Assembly (NCBI RefSeq): GCF_024599795.1
Contig: NZ_CP102246.1
Location: forward strand, 558,001-622,000
Source: Enterobacter cloacae complex sp. R_G8
GTDB lineage: Bacteria > Pseudomonadota > Gammaproteobacteria > Enterobacterales > Enterobacteriaceae
DNA: 64,000 nucleotides
Direction of reading: 5' to 3'
The translations under genes and the position numbers were made by a program. Shown piece after piece: positions 35,654-45,214 of this stretch (positions within the stretch are counted from its first letter, which is position 1; each line of letters starts with the position of its first letter). Under the pieces are notes generated by a model. It did not search any database. It was not told the DNA's origin and saw only the letters and a program-made list of their open reading frames with translations.

Positions 35654-36532
35654 TCAGTGAACCTGCGGATCCGCCGGAGAGGCGTTGTTGCGGATCTCAG
35701 CGATATCCATCGAATTGAACACATAGTGCGTACCGCAGTAGTCACAGTGCATATCGATTTCACCGTCTTCAGCCATAATGCTGTCGATCTCTTCATCCGG
35801 CAGGGTTTTCAGTGCGCCAGCGCAGCGTTCGCGCGAGCAGGTACACTTAAACTCCACGGCCTGCGGATCGTAAACCGTCACCTCTTCTTCATGATACAGA
35901 CGCCACAGCACATCGGTCGCCGACAGGTTGAACAGCTCTTCTGCCTTGATGGTTTCGGTCAGCGTCGCCAGGTGCTCAAAATCATTGGTCTGCGCATCCT
36001 GTGCAGGCAGAACCTGCAGCAGCATACCGCCTGCAGCGGGTTGACCGTCTACTTCGCCGGTACGGATGAACAGGCGAGTTGGCAGCTGTTCGGAACGCAT
36101 GAAGTAATCTTCCAGGCAGGCGGCCAGGGTATCGCCTTCCAGACCGACCACGCCCTGATAGCGTTCACCTTCTTCCGGGGAGATGGTGATCACCAGGTAG
36201 CCATTACCCACCAGTGTTTTCAGGTCGGCATTGTCAGGAACGTCGCCCTGAACGCGCGCGACGCCGCGCATCTGCTGCTGATTGTTACCATTGATCACGG
36301 CCAGCGACATTGGGCCATCACCCTGCAGCTGCACGGTGATATCACCAGCAAACTTCAGCGTGGCGGTCAGCAGGCTGGTGGCAACCAGCAGTTCGCCCAA
36401 CAGGGTTTTCACCGGCAGCGGGTAGTTGTGGTTTTCCAGAATCTGTTTCCAGGTTTCGGATACGGTGACCAGCTCGCCACGCACGGCGAATTGTTCAAAC
36501 AGATAGCGGTGTAATTGGTCGTGTTGGGCCAT
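35654..36532 (-). CDS. hslO: Redox-regulated chaperone Hsp33
   Basis: Holdase activated by oxidation together with unfolding. The protein is 292 residues. The N-terminal core domain holds substrates. The C-terminal redox switch has Cys230 and Cys232 (CTC) and Cys263 and Cys266 (CDYC), which bind zinc in the reduced form. All four are present. It is third in a minus-strand series yrfG-hslR-hslO, 24 bases after hslR. Confidence 0.97.
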   Translation of the reverse strand: MAQHDQLHRYLFEQFAVRGELVTVSETWKQILENHNYPLPVKTLLGELLVATSLLTATLKFAGDITVQLQGDGPMSLAVINGNNQQQMRGVARVQGDVPDNADLKTLVGNGYLVITISPEEGERYQGVVGLEGDTLAACLEDYFMRSEQLPTRLFIRTGEVDGQPAAGGMLLQVLPAQDAQTNDFEHLATLTETIKAEELFNLSATDVLWRLYHEEEVTVYDPQAVEFKCTCSRERCAGALKTLPDEEIDSIMAEDGEIDMHCDYCGTHYVFNSMDIAEIRNNASPADPQVH

Positions 36533-36556
36533 AATAGTCTCTCGTGCAGGTGAGGG

Positions 36557-36958
36557 TTACTCGGTCTCACCGTGTTTAAATTTCATCAGATCGCGGCGCT
36601 CTTTTTTATCCGGTCGCCGGTCCGGGTGGGGCATGGTCAGCGCATTCATTTTGCGCGCCAGCGCGGTCTTCTCGCGCTTTTCAATGCTCTCAGCCGTCTC
36701 TTCATAAAGCTGTACGGCTTCAGATGCGGGCCGTCGTTGTTCGGTAATGGCTTTAATCACCACCGTTCGTTCATCGTTGCCCTGACGCAGCGTTAAGGTG
36801 GCATTCAGTTCAACCAGCTTACTCGGCTTGCTACGCTGGCCGTTGTAATGCACCTTTCCGCCGTCGATCATCTCGCGGGCAAGGGCGCGCGTTTTATAAA
36901 AACGGGCTGCCAACAGCCATTTATCCAGTCTTACCCCATCAGAGGGTTTTTCTTTCAT
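36557..36958 (-). CDS. hslR: Ribosome-associated heat shock protein Hsp15
   Basis: S4-domain RNA-binding protein of 133 residues that binds free 50S subunits still carrying a nascent chain and helps recycle them. The S4 fold spans ~10-70 (VRLDKWLLAARFYKTRALAREMI, then GGKVHYNGQRSKPS). The tail is basic. It overlaps the yrfG stop by four bases and precedes hslO, forming a heat-shock-linked operon. Confidence 0.96.
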   Translation of the reverse strand: MKEKPSDGVRLDKWLLAARFYKTRALAREMIDGGKVHYNGQRSKPSKLVELNATLTLRQGNDERTVVIKAITEQRRPASEAVQLYEETAESIEKREKTALARKMNALTMPHPDRRPDKKERRDLMKFKHGETE

Positions 36959-37638
36959 GGCATCTCCTTCACGGTCAGTGAGGGGATCATCTGACGATAG
37001 TCACCCAGCCCCGGATGCCGCAGATAGCTTTTGTCCGCCAGGCCGGAGTCAGGATTGGTCACGCCCAGGCAGTAGCGAATGCCAAACGCCGCGGCGGAAT
37101 CCAGAATGGGCTCGCTGTCATCAATGAACAGCGTGCGTTCCGGCTGTAAACCGGTCTCTTCCTTCACCGCATGCCACAACCGCTGATCCTCTTTCGGATA
37201 ACCAAATGTGTGGGTGGAAAGTAATAAATCAAGGTGTGACGCAAGACCCGTATGTTCCAGCTTCACGGCCAGATTATGCGGATGGGCGTTGGTCAGCAAA
37301 ATACGGCGCTTGCCGCTTGCTTTCAGCGCATCCAGGAAGGGCACGGTGTCCTCACGCAGTACGGCGCGCGGGCCCTGGGCGGTGGTCATGGCACAAATAT
37401 CCAAACCGAGTCGTTCGCTCCAGTAGTCCAGACAGTACCAGTTTAGCGTATGTTGCACCGCGCTATATTGCGAACGAATGAATTCCTGCGCTTCTGCCGG
37501 GGAGATACCCTGCTGTTCGCCATAGGTTTCCGGGACCAGCTTTTGCCAGAAGTAATTATCGAAGGCGAGATCGAGCAGCGTGCCGTCCATATCCAGCAGG
37601 ACGGTATCAACCTCCTGCCAGGCGATATCAAGATGCAT
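36955..37638 (-). CDS. yrfG: GMP/IMP nucleotidase YrfG (HAD family)
   Basis: HAD-superfamily phosphatase; the E. coli homologue dephosphorylates GMP and IMP. The protein is 227 residues. Motif I DMDGTLLDL is near residue 15, motif II in LLTNAHPHN, motif III lysine in GYPKEDQRLW, and motif IV in LFIDDSEPIL. ATG 37638 (MHLDIAWQEVDTVLL) is chosen over a codon 15 residues earlier on family length. It is the first gene of the yrfG-hslR-hslO group. Confidence 0.92.
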   Translation of the reverse strand: MHLDIAWQEVDTVLLDMDGTLLDLAFDNYFWQKLVPETYGEQQGISPAEAQEFIRSQYSAVQHTLNWYCLDYWSERLGLDICAMTTAQGPRAVLREDTVPFLDALKASGKRRILLTNAHPHNLAVKLEHTGLASHLDLLLSTHTFGYPKEDQRLWHAVKEETGLQPERTLFIDDSEPILDSAAAFGIRYCLGVTNPDSGLADKSYLRHPGLGDYRQMIPSLTVKEMP

Positions 37639-37700
37639 AGGGGAACTCCAGCCAGAAGAAACGTGCGCGACAGGGTAGCACAACTTGTCGCGCAGGGATG

Positions 37701-39839
37701 TTATCCGATCAGGCTCTCAGAGGAGGGGACCAGCTTAGGATTGAGGCAATTTTCGTAGTATTGCTGGATCTCGGCAAGCCGGGTGCGTGAACGCTGGTAG
37801 CGACGCAGGGCCATGAAACCATTCCAGAAAATGGATGCCAGCATCGCAAACATCAGCAACGATGTACCGATGTAACGCCATAACCCCGCGCTGTCCGGCA
37901 TCCGGTGCAGGCCGATATGGCGCGTGCCGTTGGCGTCGGTAAAGATACTGGTCACAATCCCTTCGGCGCTGAACGGGGTCTGCATCAGCATCTGCGCCAG
38001 ACGCTGGAACTGCCCCCATTGCTCCTGTGCCGGGTAGTCATACAGCGCGGTCTGCGGGTAAGGCTGATCGACCAGGTCGCTCCCTTCATCGCTGACAATC
38101 ACAAAGCCGCCAGGCGCCGGACTGTTCAGCGCCTGGGCCGCACGGGTGGTTTCACGCATCACAAACGGCGCGGTAGAGGTGGCCACCAGGTTATCCAGCG
38201 ATTCGGCGCTGACCGGACGCAGCAGTACATTTACGCCGTCCAGTCGACCTGCTTCGGCTCGCTTCACCAGCGAGTCCCAGTCCTTGCTGTTACCCAGGTT
38301 GACGAGCGCGTTTTTAAGGCGAACACATTCGTCCTGCGCGGAACATAAATCCTGCGTTTTCAGCACGATTTCGCCAAAGTCATCCAGCAGTACCATTCCG
38401 GATTTCTGAATGGCAGAACGCAGGGCAGGGCTGACGCGTGAATCATCATCGGTTTTCGGGTGCAGCTGGCGGTTGAGCGTCTGGGTAAGCGCGGTGGCTT
38501 TATTGACGACATCCGACTCCGGTAGCGGTAGCGGCGGTGCATCGTTCCAGACGATTTGCGAGCAATCGAACGGCATGAACGGTGAGTTCTGACGGGTATT
38601 CCAGGCTCCCGGTGTGTGGATGTTACACATCCCGGTTCCCTTCAGACGGAGCGTATCCCCCACCCGTACGCCGGCTTCATCCAGTTGCTTAACGCTGGTG
38701 GCTTCAACGGTTTGCGCCCCTTTGATCCACGACAGGGTGAATTTGATGGGCATATCCAGCGGCACGAACAGCAGCAACAGGGCAAAGACCAGCGCTGCGC
38801 CCCCGGCGATAACCGTGCTGCGTAGCCAGTGCTGAAGCGGGAAGTTCTTCACTTCATCGTGCAGGGACAGGTAGCGTCCCTGACGTACAACGTGGCGGTC
38901 AAGATAGATATCAATATCGGTTTTATGCCCTAAATCCTGGGCGATCCACGGCTGCCAGTGGCGCGGATAGATCAGGTCGATAATCCCGAGGGAGATGTTG
39001 TTGATATGTTCCTGATCGTTCTCACCAAACAGGCCCCAGCGTTTTGGCGTACCGCGCAGGCAGTGAATTTCACGCAAAGAGGTTTTGGCAGGAGGCGCAA
39101 ACAGCCCCCACAGCCCGGCGGCCAACAGCAGTACTGCACCGCCAGCAAGCCAGGGGACAAAGACATCCGGCGTCAGCAGGCAGAAGAAAAAGAGCAGGAA
39201 GGCGGCCACAATCAGGACCGCCTCGCGAATGCCATCCGGGCGACTCAGGGCGTGCTCTTCATGCGTCTCCTGACGAATGTTCAGCAGTTCAATTTGCTCG
39301 GTCTCTTCGCCACGGATGGAAGCCTGCTTTGAACTCGCGCGTTCCAGAGCAAAGCGCGGCGCTTCCTGAAGGTATTCGCCCAGAGTATGGCCGTTCAGCG
39401 AGATAACCAGCGGCAGCGAATCGGTATGGATCAGCTCGACGCTGTTTTCATCGTTGATGTACTGCTCCCAGGACGGAGGCAGATGCACTTCGACGGAATC
39501 CAGATAGTAACGCCACTTATTGGGATCGTCAGTGGTGATGCCATAGCGGGTAATGGAGCGCGTCACGCAGAGCACCGTGTCGCTTTGCGCGTTCAGATTG
39601 AGGATTACCGGCGCAGCAGTGGCCCCCGTTGGCCCAGGCGTTAACTGGGAACGGTTGAGGGTCTCAAGGTAGTTTTCAACGGCATCACGCTCTTCTTGCG
39701 TGAGTTTACGCGTTGTGGCGCCAGCAAAGGCATTTAAAAAGGGCAGCCGAAAACGCCGCTGTACGCGACGCCTGTATAACCACCCTGCAACCAACGCGCC
39801 GGCCAGCATAGCAGCGAGAACGATCAAAATGGTGCTCAT
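37701..39839 (-). CDS. igaA: Rcs-system inhibitor IgaA
   Basis: Inner-membrane protein of 712 residues that keeps the Rcs envelope-stress phosphorelay in check. An N-terminal membrane anchor spans ~4-22. A pair of membrane helices is seen near residues 205-250, another near 340-360, and a last one near 655-675. The large periplasmic region between the last two includes the paired Cys residues (CNIHTPG..DCSQ and CSAQDEC) known to form disulfides in the family. E. coli yrfF is the same gene. It is divergent from nudE across 326 bases. Confidence 0.95.
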   Translation of the reverse strand: MSTILIVLAAMLAGALVAGWLYRRRVQRRFRLPFLNAFAGATTRKLTQEERDAVENYLETLNRSQLTPGPTGATAAPVILNLNAQSDTVLCVTRSITRYGITTDDPNKWRYYLDSVEVHLPPSWEQYINDENSVELIHTDSLPLVISLNGHTLGEYLQEAPRFALERASSKQASIRGEETEQIELLNIRQETHEEHALSRPDGIREAVLIVAAFLLFFFCLLTPDVFVPWLAGGAVLLLAAGLWGLFAPPAKTSLREIHCLRGTPKRWGLFGENDQEHINNISLGIIDLIYPRHWQPWIAQDLGHKTDIDIYLDRHVVRQGRYLSLHDEVKNFPLQHWLRSTVIAGGAALVFALLLLFVPLDMPIKFTLSWIKGAQTVEATSVKQLDEAGVRVGDTLRLKGTGMCNIHTPGAWNTRQNSPFMPFDCSQIVWNDAPPLPLPESDVVNKATALTQTLNRQLHPKTDDDSRVSPALRSAIQKSGMVLLDDFGEIVLKTQDLCSAQDECVRLKNALVNLGNSKDWDSLVKRAEAGRLDGVNVLLRPVSAESLDNLVATSTAPFVMRETTRAAQALNSPAPGGFVIVSDEGSDLVDQPYPQTALYDYPAQEQWGQFQRLAQMLMQTPFSAEGIVTSIFTDANGTRHIGLHRMPDSAGLWRYIGTSLLMFAMLASIFWNGFMALRRYQRSRTRLAEIQQYYENCLNPKLVPSSESLIG

Positions 39840-40165
39840 GCTTTCCCCATCTTACTTTATCTTCTTACAGGTGTAGTCAGTAGCACCTTTAACAATGAAT
39901 GAGAGTCTGTGGTTGGCTATCGGCAAGCATGGAGTCGAACTTGAGCATTCTGCAGCGCATCCCAGTGACCGATGATGATAGCAAAGCCTGTGATGGCGCG
40001 ATATCAGCAAATTCCTGGAAACATTTCAACCTCTTGACATTTGTTTTGAATTGAGGATTGATTCCTGTCAGGTTGCACAAATGTAAATAAAGAACAATTG
40101 ACATTGCCGAAACCGTGCGGCGTATCGCACAATAAAGTCAGTTCACACTGCAAAGACCCATCAAG
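39840..40165. other. Divergent igaA-nudE intergenic region
   Basis: No gene is supported here; a 71-codon minus-strand frame (39889-40104) lacks family character. TTGACA at 40098-40103 upstream of nudE is a plausible -35 element, but I see no convincing -10 at the right spacing. Confidence 0.4.
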
Positions 40166-40726
40166 ATGAGCAAACCACTACAAAAACCCACCATTCTCAA
40201 TGTTGAAACTGTCGCGAAATCGCGGCTGTTTAATGTCGAAAGTGTGGACCTGGAGTTCAGCAACGGTGTGCGTCGCGTTTATGAGCGTATGCGCCCCTCG
40301 TCGCGCGAAGCGGTGATGATTATCCCCATCGTCGACGACCATCTGATTTTGATCCGCGAATATGCAGTGGGCACGGAATCTTATGAACTGGGTTTCTCGA
40401 AAGGCCTTATCGACCCGGGTGAAACGGTCTTTGAAGCGGCAAACCGCGAGCTGAAAGAAGAGGTCGGTTTTGGCGCGAATGAGCTGTCGTTTCTGAAAAA
40501 ACTGAGCATGGCTCCCTCCTATTTTTCCAGCAAAATGAACATTGTGGTGGCTGAAGATCTCTATCCTGAATCGCTGGAAGGGGACGAGCCGGAGCCGCTG
40601 CCACAGGTTCGCTGGCCGCTGGCGCACCTGATGGATTTGCTGGAAGATCCTGACTTCAACGAGGCGCGTAACGTGAGCGCGCTGTTCCTGGTACGGGAAT
40701 GGCTGAAGGGGCAGGGGCGACTGTAG
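40166..40726 (+). CDS. nudE: ADP compounds hydrolase NudE
   Basis: Nudix hydrolase of 186 residues that acts on ADP-ribose, NADH and Ap-type dinucleotides. The Nudix box reads GLIDPGETVFEAANRELKEEV followed by GF (residues ~80-102), with every consensus Gly, Glu and Arg in place. It is a single-gene unit facing mrcA, ending in a repeat and a shared terminator. Confidence 0.96.
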   Translation: MSKPLQKPTILNVETVAKSRLFNVESVDLEFSNGVRRVYERMRPSSREAVMIIPIVDDHLILIREYAVGTESYELGFSKGLIDPGETVFEAANRELKEEVGFGANELSFLKKLSMAPSYFSSKMNIVVAEDLYPESLEGDEPEPLPQVRWPLAHLMDLLEDPDFNEARNVSALFLVREWLKGQGRL

Positions 40727-40768
40727 TGGCCTGATGCCCTCACCCCAACCCTCTCCCACGGGAGAGGG
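40727..40768 (-). repeat. Two-hairpin intergenic palindrome, copy 8
   Basis: TGGCCTGATGCCCTCACCCC then AACCCTCTCCC-ACG-GGAGAGGG. It is in reverse orientation, immediately after the nudE stop. Confidence 0.8.
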
Positions 40769-40778
40769 AGCAAACACA

Positions 40779-40805
40779 AAAACGGCAACCCGAGGTTGCC
40801 GTTTT
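40779..40805. terminator. Bidirectional terminator between nudE and mrcA
   Basis: AAAACGGCAACC (40779-40790) pairs with GGTTGCCGTTTT (40794-40805). The arms are identical to those of the glgP-glpD terminator. Confidence 0.85.
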
Positions 40806-40814
40806 GCTTTGTTG

Positions 40815-43367
40815 TCAGAACAGCTCGTGCGTCTCGCCGTTATCAATAATCTCTGTACCCACCTCATGTACCGCCTGCGTGGTAGGCTGCGTACCTTCGA
40901 TGAAATACTCCTCGCGACTATTGCCACCGTTAGCTAACTGTCCGGTGCTGCGGTCGATATTGACCGTGACCACACCTGGAGGCGGCGTCAGTGGTTGTTC
41001 CGGCACGCCCTCAAGAACGGATTTCATATAGGCATCCCAGGCCGGTTGCGCACTTTTGGCCCCGCCTTCGTAGCCGGAAATCTGATCTTTAATCGCGCCA
41101 GACGCCGTGGTGCGGCCTAAATCGCGGCGGTGATCGTCAAAGCCGATCCAGACCGAAGTCACCACGCCCGGACCGTAGCCGGAGAACCAGGCATCTTTCG
41201 AGCTGTTGGTGGTCCCGGTTTTACCGCCGATGTCATGGCGCTGTAAATCACGCCCTGCACGCCAGCCGGTACCCTGCCAGCCCGGTTCACCGAAGATGTT
41301 GGTGTTCAGCGCGCTCTTGATCAGGAAAGAGAGCGGGGTGTTGATCACATGCGGGGCATATTCCTGCGCACCGGTCTGTGCGACCAGCGCCTGGTTTGCC
41401 TGTTCCAGCTGTGGCTGTGGCAGCACACCGTTCTGCTGCTCCTGCGACACGGCAACGTCTTCCATGTCCTTGTTCTCAAGCACCTCAGATTTCGGCGTAT
41501 TGCCGTAAATTACCGGAATATCGCACTCCGCGCAGGCGATTTTAGGCTTCGCTTCGAACAGCACACCGCCCTGGTCATTCTCGATTTTACTGATGAAGTA
41601 CGGGTCAATCAGGAAGCCGCCGTTAGCCATGACCGAATACCCACGCGCCACCTGCAGCGGCGTGAACGAAGCCGAGCCTAACGCCAGCGATTCGGTACGC
41701 ACGATATTCTGTGCCGGGAAGCCAAAGCGTTGCAGATACTCTGCCGCGTAGTCGACGCCCATGGCACGCATCGCACGCACCATCACCACGTTTTTCGACT
41801 GTCCCAGACCCTGACGAAGACGAATAGGGCCAGCATATTCCGCAGGGGAGTTCTTCGGCTGCCAGTCGGAACCGGCACCGGCATCCCAGCGAGAGATCGG
41901 CACGTCGTTGAGGATACTGGCAAGGGTCAGCCCTTTATCCATCGCCGCCGTGTAGAGGAACGGTTTGATATTAGAGCCGACCTGACGCAGCGCCTGAGTG
42001 GCGCGGTTAAATTTGCTCTGGTTGAAATCAAACCCACCGACCAGCGCCAGCACGGCACCGTTTTGCGGGTTAATGGAGACCAGCGCGGAGTTCACGTCTG
42101 GCACCTGCGCCAGCCACCAGGCATCGCCCACCTGACGCACCCAGATTTGCTGTCCGGTCTGTACTACATCGGTCACCTTGCGTGGTGTTGGCCCTTGCAG
42201 GGTGTCAGAGCGATACGGACGCGCCCAGCGGATACCCTCCATGCGCAGGGAGACTGATGTGCCGTCTGCCAGTGTCGCAATGGCTTCCTGAGGGTCGGCT
42301 TGCGTGACCACTGCAGGCAGCAACGGGCCATAGGTTGGCAGCGCTTTCAGCGTACTGGTGATTTTTTTACTGTCCCAGGCGCTTTCACCCACCTTCCAGA
42401 GTACGTTGGATGGGCCGCGATAGCCGTGGCGCATATCGTAGTCCATCACGTTATTTCTCACCGCCTCCTGTGCCGCCTGCTGCACTTTGCGGGTGACCGT
42501 GGTGTACACGCGATAACCATCTTCATAGGCCTTATCGCCATACCGGCTGACCATTTCCTGGCGCACCATTTCGGTCAGATACGGGGCAGAGAAGGCGATC
42601 TCCGGCGCATGGTAGTTGGCGTCGATGACATCGTTGCGTGCCTGCTCATATTCACTCTGACTGATGTAGCCTTCGCTCAGCATACGTGACAGGACGACAT
42701 TGCGACGTGCGGTGGCGCGATCGAGTGAGTAGAGCGGGTTAAACGTGGACGGGGCTTTAGGCAGGCCGGCAATGGTCGCCATTTCGCTTAAGGTCAGCTG
42801 CTCCACGGGTTTACCGAAGTACACCTGAGCCGCGGCACCCACGCCATAGGCGCGATAGCCGAGATAGATCTTGTTGAGGTAAAGCTCAAGGATTTCGTCT
42901 TTACTCAGCAACTGCTCAATGCGGATCGCGAGGAACACCTCTTTTATCTTACGTGTCAGCGTCTTTTCTGGGCTGAGGAAGAAGTTACGTGCCAGCTGCT
43001 GCGTGATGGTACTTGCCCCCTGAGAGGCATGCCCGGAGAACATCGCGACGCTTGCGGCGCGGAAAATCCCCACTGGATCAACACCGTGGTGCTCGTAAAA
43101 ACGGCTGTCCTCAGTGGCGATGAAGGCCTTCACCATCACCGGGGGAATTTGATTTAAGGTCAGCGGGATACGGCGCTTTTCGCCGTACTGCGCCATCAGC
43201 TCGCCGTCGGCGCTGTAGACCTGCATTGGGATCTGGAGTCGCACATCACGAAGCGTAGCGACATCAGGTAGCTGCGGCTCAATATATTTGTACAAACCAT
43301 AAATCGAGCCTGCTCCCAGCAGAATGCAACACACTGCAAGGATTAATAAATACTTTACGAACTTCAC
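40815..43367 (-). CDS. mrcA: Penicillin-binding protein 1A
   Basis: Bifunctional peptidoglycan glycosyltransferase and transpeptidase in the inner membrane. A single N-terminal anchor spans ~5-28. The GT51 domain has EDSRFYEHHG and GASTITQQLARN. An OB-like insert follows, and then the transpeptidase domain with the SxxK in GSNIKPF, SKN in GQSKNVV and KTGTTN. GTG 43367 is chosen over an ATG eight codons earlier, as it gives 850 residues and the family start (M/V)KFVKYLLILAVCC. It is divergent from hofM, 120 bases away. Confidence 0.97.
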   Translation of the reverse strand: MKFVKYLLILAVCCILLGAGSIYGLYKYIEPQLPDVATLRDVRLQIPMQVYSADGELMAQYGEKRRIPLTLNQIPPVMVKAFIATEDSRFYEHHGVDPVGIFRAASVAMFSGHASQGASTITQQLARNFFLSPEKTLTRKIKEVFLAIRIEQLLSKDEILELYLNKIYLGYRAYGVGAAAQVYFGKPVEQLTLSEMATIAGLPKAPSTFNPLYSLDRATARRNVVLSRMLSEGYISQSEYEQARNDVIDANYHAPEIAFSAPYLTEMVRQEMVSRYGDKAYEDGYRVYTTVTRKVQQAAQEAVRNNVMDYDMRHGYRGPSNVLWKVGESAWDSKKITSTLKALPTYGPLLPAVVTQADPQEAIATLADGTSVSLRMEGIRWARPYRSDTLQGPTPRKVTDVVQTGQQIWVRQVGDAWWLAQVPDVNSALVSINPQNGAVLALVGGFDFNQSKFNRATQALRQVGSNIKPFLYTAAMDKGLTLASILNDVPISRWDAGAGSDWQPKNSPAEYAGPIRLRQGLGQSKNVVMVRAMRAMGVDYAAEYLQRFGFPAQNIVRTESLALGSASFTPLQVARGYSVMANGGFLIDPYFISKIENDQGGVLFEAKPKIACAECDIPVIYGNTPKSEVLENKDMEDVAVSQEQQNGVLPQPQLEQANQALVAQTGAQEYAPHVINTPLSFLIKSALNTNIFGEPGWQGTGWRAGRDLQRHDIGGKTGTTNSSKDAWFSGYGPGVVTSVWIGFDDHRRDLGRTTASGAIKDQISGYEGGAKSAQPAWDAYMKSVLEGVPEQPLTPPPGVVTVNIDRSTGQLANGGNSREEYFIEGTQPTTQAVHEVGTEIIDNGETHELF

Positions 43368-43487
43368 CGGAGATTTCCCATCTGGTTTCACTTGGGCAGT
43401 TTCTAAACAATCGCGCGGTAGTATAAAGGCAAGCCTGATTCATTGATATAGCCGTCACGGCGACGGGCGATAAGGAGATCGTGAAGC

Positions 43488-44264
43488 ATGGCTTTCAAAA
43501 CATGGCAAACGGGCGTTCATATTCAACAAGATAGGGTGCTGATTGTCGCGCTGGTTCGCGAGCGTCTCAGCTGGTGTCTGCGCCGCTGGTGGGCGATACC
43601 GCTGACGGAAGGCATCATCCTCGACGGGAAAATTTGTCAGCCAGAACAATTATTTGACGCATTACGCGACTGGCGGCGTACGTTGCCGCATCAGCACCGG
43701 GTGTTCCTCTCATTTCCGGCCGCGCGTACCCTGCAACGATCGCTGCCCCGCCCGGCTATCGCCCTTTGCGACAGCGAACAGCTCTCCTGGCTGGGGGCTA
43801 CGCTCTCGCGTGAACTGGAGATGTCCCCTGACGCGCTGTGCTTCGATTACGCACAGGACACGTTCAGCAACACATTTCATGTCACCGCAGCGCAAAACAA
43901 AGAGGTTGAAACACTTCTGACGCTCGCGAAAACGCTGCATTTACGTTTGGTGACGATTACCCCGGATGCCAGCGCGCTGGCAAACCTTCTTCCTGCGGTG
44001 GCGCCGGCGCAGTGTGTCGCGTGGCGAGACGAGCATCAGTGGTTGTGGGCAATGCGCCACCAGTGGGGGCGCCGCTTCGCTACCGAGGCCAAAAGCGTGG
44101 CTGAACTGGCGGCACTGTTGGCCCTCGCGCCGGACGATATCGTGCTGTTTGATAGCCAGCGCGATCCGTGGGAGACCCTCTCTCGCACTCAGCCCCCGCT
44201 GCCGGAATGCGGTGCCGATTATACCGTCGCGCTGGCGCTGGCCATGAGCGAGGTGCCTGAATGA
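43488..44264 (+). CDS. hofM: DNA utilization protein HofM (PilM-like)
   Basis: The protein is 258 residues, with weak similarity to the actin-like PilM of type IV pilus systems. In E. coli, hofMNOPQ are homologous to Haemophilus comABCDE and are needed for growth on DNA as a nutrient. Most typical nucleotide-binding motifs are eroded, so ATP binding is uncertain. An AAGGAG ribosome site precedes the ATG at 43488. Its stop overlaps the hofN start by four bases. Confidence 0.88.
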   Translation: MAFKTWQTGVHIQQDRVLIVALVRERLSWCLRRWWAIPLTEGIILDGKICQPEQLFDALRDWRRTLPHQHRVFLSFPAARTLQRSLPRPAIALCDSEQLSWLGATLSRELEMSPDALCFDYAQDTFSNTFHVTAAQNKEVETLLTLAKTLHLRLVTITPDASALANLLPAVAPAQCVAWRDEHQWLWAMRHQWGRRFATEAKSVAELAALLALAPDDIVLFDSQRDPWETLSRTQPPLPECGADYTVALALAMSEVPE

Positions 44265-44749
44265 GCATGACCAATCTTCTTCCGTGGCGACAGCAACGAC
44301 GCGCGCGCCGCCTGAGGTTCTGGGGAGGGCTGTCTGCAGCCGCGTCTGTTCTGACGCTGATAACGGTTTTCAGCCTGAGAATGCACGCCAACCTGAAACA
44401 GCACGCCCTGCAGGCTGAACTGGCGGGCATGCAGACCGTGCAGCGCGTGCTGTCTTCACGTCTGCCTCTTGCCACACCGGCGCCCACGCGCCAGCCCCGG
44501 CGTAGGGCGTGGCAGCCGGTGCTGACGTCTCTTTCCGATGCCATTCCGGCGCAGGCCTGGTTCACGGAGCTTCGTTATCAACACCCTTCTGTGACAATCA
44601 GCGGCTATGCCTCAGCACTGCCCGCCCTGTCGGCAATGGGTGATGTTCTCCGGCACATAGCGGGGTTTACCTCCGGGCCAGCAGGAGAGATACGGCAGGA
44701 TGGTCACGGGCGCTGGATGTTCACTTTTCAGCTCACAGACCAGGGGTAA
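44261..44749 (+). CDS. hofN: DNA utilization protein HofN (PilN-like)
   Basis: The protein is 162 residues. The short cytoplasmic N-terminus NLLPWRQQRRARRLRFW is the conserved PilN feature. One membrane helix (~21-42) follows, then a periplasmic coiled and ferredoxin-like region. The start could be 44261 or the ATG two codons on. The rest of the sequence is poorly conserved; assignment rests on the PWR motif, topology and gene order. Confidence 0.82.
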   Translation: MSMTNLLPWRQQRRARRLRFWGGLSAAASVLTLITVFSLRMHANLKQHALQAELAGMQTVQRVLSSRLPLATPAPTRQPRRRAWQPVLTSLSDAIPAQAWFTELRYQHPSVTISGYASALPALSAMGDVLRHIAGFTSGPAGEIRQDGHGRWMFTFQLTDQG

Positions 44750-44752
44750 CGC

Positions 44753-45214
44753 GTGAACATGATACTGGAACGCTGGTGTGAGAGCCGTCGCCGGTACCGG
44801 GTCCTGTGCGGTGGGCTGGGCGTTGCCTTTCTGTGGGGGACCGCATGGGGCCTGTTCCTGAGGCCGCTTAATTCACAGCTTGCTGCACTTCAGATGCAAA
44901 TGGCCGACGCCGTACAGCGCCATGCGGCGCTGTGGCCTGTCGCCCGCAACGGGCCTCGCCGGACACCAGAGTCTGACGTACGCCCGGTGGTGCGCTTTTC
45001 CCCGCTGGACTTTCAGGCTGATGGCGCAACGCTGGTGCACTGGAAACCGCTGCCGGGCGGTGGGGAGCTAGCGCTGGATGCCGACTGGCCGGCAATCCTG
45101 ACGGTATTCACCCGGCTGGCGCAGCGAGATGTCCGGATTGCCGCCTTCACGCTTGTGCCACAGGGGGCAGCGCTACGTCTGCGGGTGCAGCTGGAGCAAG
45201 ACCATGCGAAATAG
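44753..45214 (+). CDS. hofO: DNA utilization protein HofO (PilO-like)
   Basis: The protein is 153 residues with a GTG start three bases after the hofN stop. One membrane helix (~20-40, VLCGGLGVAFLWGTAWGLFL) precedes a periplasmic domain, the PilO/GspM layout. Sequence similarity to known HofO is low, so the name is mainly from position and architecture. Confidence 0.78.
   Translation: MNMILERWCESRRRYRVLCGGLGVAFLWGTAWGLFLRPLNSQLAALQMQMADAVQRHAALWPVARNGPRRTPESDVRPVVRFSPLDFQADGATLVHWKPLPGGGELALDADWPAILTVFTRLAQRDVRIAAFTLVPQGAALRLRVQLEQDHAK

Noticed and set aside
39889..40104. 71-codon minus-strand frame in the igaA-nudE gap
   Set aside because: No family resemblance, no good ribosome site, and it overlaps the nudE promoter region.
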